The position numbers and the translations under genes are program-made. A DNA stretch of 64,000 bases. Origin: Apoderus coryli (lineage: Eukaryota > Arthropoda > Insecta > Coleoptera > Attelabidae). Position 1 is the stretch's first letter; the number at the start of each line of letters is the position of its first letter. The stretch covers positions 23,312,001 to 23,376,000 of the forward strand of contig OU452201.1 of the NCBI GenBank assembly GCA_911728435.2, read 5' to 3'. Below, one piece after another: positions 56,443 to 64,000 of the stretch. Below the pieces are notes generated by a model, which was given only the letters and a program-made list of their open reading frames with translations, was not told the DNA's origin and made no database searches.

Positions 56443-57458
56443 AATTTTAAATTTCGGATATAAGGATGCATCAAAAAGTTATATGTAAATTAACGAAATT
56501 TGGCGTTATAGATAGGACTTCCGGTTATTACCTGATTCAGTTTTAAGGATCAAACAGCAGATTCAACTTGTCGTTAACATTATGAAAAAATAAATCTCAG
56601 AGGCGGGTAAATTAAAGGGGCATACAGGCGTGAAATGCTACCCTAACTTTTTTATGCACATTTTTTGCGTGTGTTTCAATTCGCAGATGTAAAATCTAAC
56701 AAATTATATACGTAATAAATGTATCCTTCTGTGATATTGATAGAAAGTCATCGTTATCGCGTAATATCGATTTTAAGAAATGTTAATATTAAAAAGGCTG
56801 TGCTTTTTACAAGTTGCTGAAATAAGGTTTGAAATTTCCAGCATGACAATAATTATTTAAAAAAATACGGTTTCGAAATGCAGGATGTAAAAAATTAGAA
56901 TTTTTACTCTGTTTTTAATGAAAATTTAAATCTATTGAGAAATATGGTTCAGGGTTTTTGTGAAATGTATTTTACTCCAAAGATTCTACTCATCGATTAT
57001 AACCGAATTAATTTACTCAAAAATATCTATACTAGTAAAATAACACAATTATCACAATTAGGTTCAAATTCTGCAACGCCGAATTGAAAAAAAACTTACA
57101 GTCTCCCTAATATTGGTTTTTGTGCAATGATCATAAAACTTTAAAAAACTAACGATTTATGTAGATTGTCTTGTTAACACGTTTCGTAAAAAGCTTTAAA
57201 AACCCACCAACAGGGTGTTAAAAGTATCACTACAATAACTTTTTTCATGTTTTAACAAGTACAATCGTCTGCTTCAGATTGATCCTTAAAAACTGAATAA
57301 CAGTTTCTCTATATAAAAAAATAAAACTCGTAAATATCATCCCCAAACATTTAATTTGAATACAATTACATAACACCATATTTGAAAGTAAATAAAAAAA
57401 AAACAGCATTACCTAGTTTGACAGATTTGCAAATTGCAAATCAAAGTATCTATGTATA

Positions 57459-58541
57459 CAGGGTGTTGCATAAGTACTTGTACAAACTTTAAAGGGTGAT
57501 TCTTTGACTAATTTTAAGATACAAATTTCATATGTACATGGGTCCGCTACGGCTTGGTTTTCGAGATACAGGTAGTTCAAAAAGAATATTATATTTAGGA
57601 TTATATGCTTGTTCAATAGCATCGCAATTTGGTGCAATTCGGGATACAGGTGTATTGATGACACCAGAGCTGTCAAAAGAACTAATAAAAAATACGAAAA
57701 ATAACAAAATACAAATATCATTCAAAAGACAACAATGCACATAATAGTCGGTACCAAGCCAAATAGGTAGTAAGTAAATATAGATTTATTTTGTTTCGGG
57801 CTTGGGCTTGGCACCGACTTATTGTAATCAAAACTACCCACCAAACGGATACATTTAATTTTACGCAGATGCTCAAAATGTTAACTTTCTTTCATTAATA
57901 GAGACCTGTGAAGTGAGCTTACCTCTTACGCCCACGTATTAAGTACTAAGTTTCAGTTATCAGTTATAATTTTTTATTTTCCAAGAAAGCGATACGAGAT
58001 ATTTAAAACGGCATTGCGCCGCCCTCATGTATACCTCCGGGGGCGGCATCGAAAATCGCTACACGTCACAAACTTGTAAATGCTTAGAACTACCCCTATA
58101 TCAAATTTCTATTTTCTATCTTTTTTGTTTCATACCCAAAGCCCTATTCCTACCGAACTTATTATTTACCCGAAGAAACATTAAAAAGAAGTAAAATTTA
58201 AGTACCTAAACCGATAAAGTGGAACTTATACCTGAAGAAAAGACAGACTATTATAATAGGTATACCTAATATAATATAGGTAGCACTGATAATTTTTTTA
58301 TTATAGGTATTATAAGATCTACAACAATCTTGTTACATCTTTGCCACATTGTCTACGTGAAATATTTAGTCAAAAGTATGTTTCTATCTAAAAGCTTTTC
58401 ATTTAACGATTGTTCGCCACTGATCATGGGACTGGTCTAGTCTTGAAACATGTATGACATGGATTAAATATTATTATATTAAATTTAATTCATAGAGATT
58501 AGGCTTTTATTTCAATACTGTACTTGTAATAAATCACCCTG
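57459..58541. repeat. Possible degraded CAGGGTG-ended element
   Basis: CAGGGTGTTGCATAAGTAC at 57459 and, reverse-complemented from 58541, CAGGGTGATTTATTACAAGT. The left tip is preceded by TA but the right is not followed by TA, and the interior shows no transposase. The tips resemble mariner ends; the pairing could be coincidental. Confidence 0.3.
58415..58520 (+). repeat. Penelope-type terminal segment, diverged copy
   Basis: GCCACTGATCATGGGACTGG, then GTCTTGAAACATGTATG (core 58420-58448), a long AT stretch with TTTAATTCATAGAGATTAGG, then CTTTTATTTC. It aligns word for word with 41700-41810 but has lost the exact CTGATGA core. Confidence 0.45.
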
Positions 58542-58894
58542 TGTGTTTCTTTTACCGACGAATTGGCAACAGCACGACACACACCACATTCGCTTGTTTT
58601 TTTTTCTACCCTCCCTGCGTATCCCCTCCAGATTAATACAGAATTTCATCAATTTCTCTCTCTGACAATACAGCATTGCCGGTGCATATCTGTTGCAAAT
58701 GATCTAAATAATTGTTATACGTTGCGTTTTGTTTTTGATATTAATAAACTACAAAACGGTTTCTGGCTGTGACAATACTGCTCTATGCTTTACACGCTAG
58801 TCTACGCCACGTAGTGGCAGGCATACTTAGAGATGTTCTGATTTTAATGCATTGGGCTGACTATCTATTGTGTAGATTAATCTTTGCGAGAGCC

Positions 58895-60415
58895 TTTGGT
58901 GCGATATAAACATCAAGAAAATAAATCCACTAAGCTCGGCTTATTTGGTTTATTCTACTGGGAAATTTGCAATAAGTAATTTTAGGAAATGCGTTTCTAA
59001 AACTACCAGTAAACACATTATAACTTTTTAGTATCATACATAATATACAATATTTTAACATATAGCAGCAAGTTTCTTGCTAGGTACCTACAATATTCAC
59101 GTGCTTGGCAAGTTGCGTTTCATGTGCTTCCATTCACACAGCCAAAACTGTTTGCCTTTCCTTTTTTTTGCACTCACATTCGTCCTTAATCCCCAAAGAC
59201 GCTAAAGCCATTTGGTCTTCATTTACTTCAATCAGAATCGGGAAACTTTATGCCCATGGGACGTCAGTCTGACGTGCACTATGTACGCCTCTCTTGCCAG
59301 GGAGAAAAATGTAGTAGAGTCTCTGTAAAGTTTTATACATTTTATACCAATGGAGATGTGTAAATGTGTTCTGACACTGGCTTTTAAACTAATGTATATA
59401 ATGAATGCTGAGTGGGCAATTGATTTGTTTTTTTTTTGTCAATATCAAATTGAATAAGATTGACTTGATAAAGGCAGTCGTGATAACAAAATCTGTTATT
59501 ATGTATCTACAATGAGAGAGTTTGTAAATTCTGCTGGATTGTGTTGCCAGTGACAATAGTTTTGCTTTTATACAAAATATGATACACGAAAAGAAATTTT
59601 GACAAAGAAAAGACTTCAATGTGAATGATGACGATCTAGCTTAGTTCTACTCAGGTTGTCCTCCCTCCAATTAACATTTGATGTATGGATATAAGGATGT
59701 AAGAAAGATTAACTGTTGATTTCGTTATAGGTATTACCAATTTAATAGCAATAAGCTAAAATATATATTTTTTTAGAGGACACTGTGAGTGTGAAATAAT
59801 AAGTGGGTAAACGATGTATTTAATTATTTTACAATTTTGTATTTAGTGAACTCAATGAAGTCGAAAATTACGTTACCATTCTGTGACTGTGTCGTCAACG
59901 CAACGCCAACGGCAACAAAACACTACAGATTAATAGTTAAAGCTATTCGATTAACGCAAACAATAATAGTGTAACAACTTAGGTAAACACAGTTTGTAAG
60001 AACTTTGTAAACAATACAAATAATTTATTTTGATTATATACGCTAGAACTCCTAATTACTATTATTCTGAAAAACATTACCTAAGAAATGGTTTGTCAAG
60101 CGTTGAAGGAACAGCTAGGTAGCAACGCTTCAAAAATCTGTAAACTGAGTATGTACCTACAAAATTATAGTAAATAAGTTAGCATTTTTTCTTAGTCAGA
60201 ATTTGAGTATCTACTCCTTCAGAAAAATTTTGTATTCAAGTTTACGTGTCTTACGGCGAGCATGCACGTGTAGTAGCGGAGCTCAGCTTGAGCAATGCAT
60301 TAAAAAATATCTTTGTTTTCTGTTTCGCCCATGGTTTGAGGCTGAACCCACTGAAATTAAGATAATCAACTTTGGTTTGAAAAATGGCACACATAAATTA
60401 AAGATCGAAATAGAT
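58895..60415. other. No gene recognised
   Basis: AT-rich with one less AT-rich patch near 59100-59300. No coding or repeat structure that I can support. Confidence 0.4.
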
Positions 60416-60419
60416 AATA

Positions 60420-60870
60420 GGAGTCTCATCTTTTCTACGATGTAAATAATTTGAGTATCACGTTTGATGAAAAATCAGACTCCGAACGCATGTTAACAAA
60501 ATTGTTCAGACATCAGTTATGACTTTAAGAAACTTGTTTCGTAGTAGACACTTATTAAATGTTAAACTAAAAAAAGAGATTGGATTTGGGCCCTTGTAAT
60601 TATGGAGCGATATATAAGCGATAAACTGAGAGTTATATTTCAGGAAAAAATTATCTTATATGTAGATGACTCATGACAGGAGCACAATATATCGACACCT
60701 CCGGAATACACCTCAACATAGTACAGCTTTTTCAGAGGTCTTTGTCATACATTGGAGCTCGGTTGTACAATCAGTTGCCAACGTCTCTGTAATCTTTGAG
60801 ACTAGCGAACTTAAAAAAAAACTTCAAAAATAGGTAGATATCTGTTGGATAAAAGAACCTAAGTGGTTAG
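60420..60870 (+). pseudogene. Heavily decayed LINE ORF2 C-terminus
   Basis: 60446-60505 reads NNLSITFDEKSDSERMLTKL, like the FD..L.....I..L segment after the reverse transcriptase palm. 60725-60830 reads FQRSLSYIGARLYNQLP and then LANLKKNFKN, like the F.G..LYN.LP....F K..LK end of CR1-type ORF2. The segments are in different frames with stops. The match is by eye only. Confidence 0.4.
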
Positions 60871-61168
60871 CGATAGTACGTTGTTGTTTTCGTTTTGTTA
60901 ATTTTGTTTTTTTAATTATTTTTTTTTTCTTTATTTTTATCTTACAGTTGCTTCATTTAGATCAAGTAATTTTGGTTCAAGTGAATTTTTTGTATGTACC
61001 TAACAAATACCACAGTTAACTTAATATTTATATTAAATTAAAAATAAAACTAGGAAATATGATTTCCGACAATACAAATTTATTTACTATTCATTATTTT
61101 TTTCTATTAACTAATATTCGGCTTCCAAAAAATAAATAATAGGAAATTATGATAATAATTATTATTCC

Positions 61169-61457
61169 TTAAAATTTTTTAAGTTTATTTTTATCAGAAT
61201 TCGGTCCTGTAATTAGATTCTTGATACGACGAGCAATTTTAAATAATACATAAATTCCTACAAAAATTATTAATAAGAGAAATCCAATAACATCTAATAA
61301 ATAAAACTGATAGAAAGGCATATCAACCGCTGGTGTCCGCAAATGTGGAGCTCCTTTATGTCTTGCAACATACTCAATCCAATATGTTGCAGTATCTAAC
61401 GGTCGCATCGGTCTATCTCTAAACCTTTGAGATAGTTCTTTGGCGTTTTGACGGAAT
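61169..61457 (-). CDS. UDP-glycosyltransferase, last exon
   Basis: It follows a TTTTGCAG acceptor (61459-61458) and runs 96 codons to the stop at 61169. It reads FRQNAKELSQRFRDRPM and LDTATYWIEYVARHKGAPHL, then TPAVDMPFYQFYLLDVIGFL, a C-terminal transmembrane helix (IGFLLLIIFVGIYVLF) and a short basic tail. This is the usual C-terminus of insect UGTs, which sit in the ER membrane with the catalytic part in the lumen and conjugate sugars to small lipophilic compounds. The phase matches the exon at 62213-62429: its final GA plus the first A here form a Glu codon. Confidence 0.93.
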
Positions 61458-62212
61458 CTGCAAAACATAAATTATGCAAAACTAGTTATTCAGAAACGTA
61501 AAATTTTAAACAATAAACAAACGATAGACTTGCATAAATGTAATATATAATTTCAACAAAATGCCCATGATGAAGATGAGTATACAATCAATAATATCTT
61601 AAATTTTCTTTTTGACCACATATATGTATAATATATAGTTATTTTGCATATTTTATATTTTTCATTTGTGAAAGATTATATTTTCCTTTTCTAGGCCATT
61701 TCTGCCGTAGCTTAGACTTGCTTCACGATTTACTAAGTCAAATATATTCGAGCTTGTGAAGAAATACATTCTTTAAAATAACAAATAAGCTAATTGTTTT
61801 TTTTTCTACAATAATGTGTGTAAGTGTAAGTAGAGAACAACTCCAAGAGAATTCACTTATCGCCTCCACCCAAGATTAAGAGCATGCCCTGACGGTAGAG
61901 GCTGGATTTCTAACAGATACAGTGTGCCACCCTTCTCGTGCTTTCCAATTGTTTCGTTAGATTTTTTAAAACACATACAAAGCTGACCGTCTCCTTGAGC
62001 ATTTTATTTTTTTAAATAAAATGTCTGCTTATAGCAATTGTTCTCTGTCTTTTGATTCATGCATAAGACTTCTGTCAATGCAGGGTGTAATGACTGCCTG
62101 TTATACAGTCAAAATCAACCAAGGCCATACAATTTTCCAAATAAATTAAACTTTTGGCTCCATAACGACGTACTATTTTTCATTTTTTATAAAAGTGTTG
62201 ATTATTACTTAC
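61458..62212 (-). other. UGT intron (755 bp)
   Basis: Bounded by GTAAGT at the donor (62212-62207) and TTTTGCAG at the acceptor. AT-rich, no other feature recognised. Confidence 0.9.
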
Positions 62213-62429
62213 TCTGAACTCAATACTTTTCTCAAAGCATTATACACAGTTTCTTCAGTTGCATATTTGAGATACATGATCTCAGCAATGTTTCTATCTT
62301 TTAGATATTTAGAATTCATGTGTTGATCTCCAAATTGTGGCAGAACTAACATTGGAACACCACAGTGTACAGATTCAATAGTGCTTAGCAATCCAGCATG
62401 TGAAATAAAGGCTTTGACGTTCGGATGAC
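62213..62429 (-). CDS. UDP-glycosyltransferase, penultimate exon with donor-binding signature
   Basis: 217-bp exon with acceptor TATTTTACAG and donor GTAAGT. It encodes the UGT signature: HPNVKAFISHAGLLSTIESV, then HCGVPMLVLPQFGDQHMNSK, and continues YLKDRNIAEIM to LRKVLSS. The HPNV...HAG...GVP...P.FGDQ..N pattern binds the UDP-sugar. The N-terminal acceptor-binding half and signal peptide must be encoded by exons beyond the right edge of the window, since no UGT coding lies between 62430 and 64000. The specific enzyme cannot be named. Confidence 0.93.
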
Positions 62430-63255
62430 CTGTAAAATAGACAAAATAATTTAATAAATAAATCCATAACAAACTTAAAACTTAATGTAAGCTTTTGTCG
62501 CTTTTAAATTTATGAAATCATTATGCAGTGGTTTCTGTTTTAATGATTACAGAACACATTAACCCCTAAATATTCAAAAAAAAACAGTTGTCAGTCATGT
62601 AATTACACCCCGCACCTCAGCCATTCATTAAAAATTAATAATATATTTAAATTCTACAGTCAGCGAGTGTTTTCAAACTACCAAACCCAACCCCTGTCAA
62701 ACTACTTGCGCCTGGAAATATATATATTTGCCTTGTACCGAAATCATCTTACCATAAGAATTTTTCATAATAGATTAAATAAATCCAATATAAATAGGAG
62801 TAAATCTACATTTCATTTGAAAGCTTTGCCAAGGACACTTTACATCTAAATTCAAACAAAAGTTACTACGAGTAAGTCCAACGTATATTAAAATCTGCAT
62901 TCGCTGATTCAGAGAATGTATCAAATGTGTGTGTTTTTCTCATGCAGAGCATTCAAATTTTCCCGCGTTCCAACTTTTTAAAATAGAATAGAACGCTGCA
63001 CAGTGGGCCCAAAACAAAAATTAGTGCGACAAAATTATATTAATGAGAAAACATATATATTTTCGTATCCAGAAGTGTTCAATAACAATTAGAAACAATA
63101 TTTATTTCAGTGGCTTGCAGGGGTGGTGAACAAACCTTCAAAGGGTAATATTTCTAAGTAATCTCTCTCAACTAACAGAATAAAATGGAATATTGTTGCT
63201 TGAATTGGATAAATACAAACAACAAACATAAAAAGCACTCGCATTTCTATCGCAC
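62430..63255 (-). other. Probable UGT intron, part 1
   Basis: No coding signal on the gene strand; AT-rich. With 63256-64000, which carries mobile-element debris, this is likely one long intron. Confidence 0.5.
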
Positions 63256-63261
63256 CCTAAA

Positions 63262-63308
63262 CATTCACTAGACGGCCGTTTCGTCGATTCAGGACTCATC
63301 AGTGATGG
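63262..63308 (-). ncRNA. Hammerhead-like ribozyme motif, probably weakened
   Basis: Minus strand: CCAUCA (63308-63303), core CUGAUGA (63302-63296), stem II GUC-CUGAAUC-GAC (63295-63283), GAAA (63282-63279), a palindromic short helix III ACGGCCGU (63279-63272), C at 63271, then UAGUGAAUG (63270-63262). All invariant core bases are present. Helix I pairs U-A, G-U, U-A and G-C but has an A-C mismatch at its second position, and stem II has only three pairs, so activity is doubtful. It lies in the presumed UGT intron on the gene strand, about 50 bp past the remnant at 63357-64000. Confidence 0.7.
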
Positions 63309-63356
63309 TTGGTCCAGTATACGACAAAAATGTCATAGCGCTGAGTAGTTATAAAA

Positions 63357-64000
63357 CTAGAAAAATAGTAGTAGTAAAGAATAAAAAAATAGTCCTAAGC
63401 TGGTTTTGGCTTTAGTTGGCAACTTGCTTAATCCAGCTATATAAGGATCAGACGACACAAGAAGTGAATTAATTAAATCTTTGTTAGCAGTTATGCGGGA
63501 AAATTTTCTTGTGTTTGCTAATCTGAATTGCTTAAAATCTTTGAATCGTGATTCTTGAGCCTCTTCTGATAATTCGCCAATTGCAAGTAACGCAGATTTA
63601 ATAATTTGGCTTCCATGCACAAGAAGTTTATGAACCGAGACCGGCATAAAATACCAAGGATATGTTTCGATTAACAACTTTGCTGTCTCTTTGGCATATA
63701 AATCAAAATTCTCTGGATTAATATCAAATCCAAGCGTGCAAGGGTGATAAACCGTACTGCAAATTTTCTACTTTAATAGGTTTGTTATTAACAACATCAA
63801 GACGATTCATTTCTTTTGGGGATGCGCCACAAATGTAACATATTTGTGCTGAATTTGTAGAGGTTAGCGTATTACACATCTTGCCATCAATCATGGTGAA
63901 ATGAAGCTCATAGGTAATCTTAACTGTCAGATAATTTATGTAAAATGTAGAAGACAAATTATTTATTTGACTTCTAACGTGATCAACAATTTTTTTAACA
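63357..64000 (-). pseudogene. Deleted copy of a widespread uncharacterised transposon ORF, running off the window
   Basis: The minus-strand frame is open from the window end: VKKIVDHVRSQINNLSS, TYELHFTMIDGKMCNTLTST, CYICGASPKEMN, then YGLSPLHAWI, where it stops at about 63730. Sense resumes in another frame with FDINPENFDLYAKETAKLL, YPWYFMPVSVHKLLVHGSQI, GELSEEAQESRFKDF and LLVSSDPYIAGLSKLP to 63357. I know this arrangement from many proteins annotated as uncharacterised in arthropods. There, roughly a hundred residues separate HAWI from the later block, so this copy has an internal deletion as well as a frameshift. It is not related to the 566-aa protein. Confidence 0.75.

Larger units (their letters stand above)
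56015..58886. mobile_element. Element with 31-bp perfect inverted ends and 7-bp flanking duplication
   Basis: 56015-56045 and 58856-58886 are exact reverse complements over 31 bases (left end starts CAAAGATTAATCTACACAAT), with no similarity beyond. CGAGAGC precedes the left end (56008-56014) and follows the right end (58887-58893). Long perfect tips plus a GC-rich direct repeat in AT-rich DNA point to a DNA transposon insertion of 2.87 kb. No transposase is recognised inside. The superfamily is open; P, MuDR, Merlin and Dada-type elements have duplications of roughly this size. Confidence 0.75.

Overview
This window looks like AT-rich, intron-bearing, repeat-dense nuclear DNA of an insect. 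The evidence is the last exon of a trehalose/sugar-transporter-like MFS gene, two 3' exons of a membrane-anchored UDP-glycosyltransferase (UGT), and a mobile-element complement typical of insects: mariner/Tc1, piggyBac, hAT, CR1/jockey-type LINEs and Penelope-like elements. I cannot fix the order; a hemipteran or beetle is plausible. No bacterial operons, CRISPR arrays, rRNA or convincing tRNA genes were seen.

Layout. 1-11 kb: a 5'-truncated RNase H-bearing LINE tail with its target duplication, an inverted pair of Penelope-type termini, a non-autonomous hAT element with an exact 8-bp duplication, a hammerhead ribozyme motif on the minus strand, and a decayed mariner. 11-24 kb: a Penelope GIY-YIG fragment, a mariner fossil, an internally deleted jockey-like LINE, a CR1-like reverse transcriptase fragment and an internally deleted piggyBac element with TTAA ends. 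24-29 kb: exon-like scraps, diverged duplications and a 1.7-kb array of a dispersed repeat (family A). 29-38 kb: two almost identical DD41D mariner copies with ~365-bp inverted repeats. The first has an intact transposase; the second is frameshifted and nested in another inverted-repeat element that ends about 57 bp past the stop codon of the sugar transporter (38.2-39.6 kb, minus strand).

40-48 kb: fold-back and palindromic repeats, including a hairpin-rich cluster at 43-44.7 kb, and a second CR1-like fragment. 48.9-51.3 kb: a complete-looking 2.4-kb DNA transposon of a type I cannot assign to a superfamily, with one intact 566-codon gene, matching ends and a TTA duplication. 54-59 kb: a snap-back mariner and a 2.87-kb element with 31-bp perfect inverted ends. 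60-64 kb: the UGT exons on the minus strand, a second hammerhead-like motif, and a deleted copy of another widespread but uncharacterised transposon ORF running off the window end.

The two host genes are the only clear cellular genes and lie on the same strand. Most remaining information is in transposable elements at different stages of decay, which overlap, nest and supply inverted repeats. The items most worth following are the minus-strand hammerhead at 6760-6807, the 566-codon transposon, the long-TIR DD41D pair with its scrambled insertion, and the 31-bp-TIR element at 56.0-58.9 kb.
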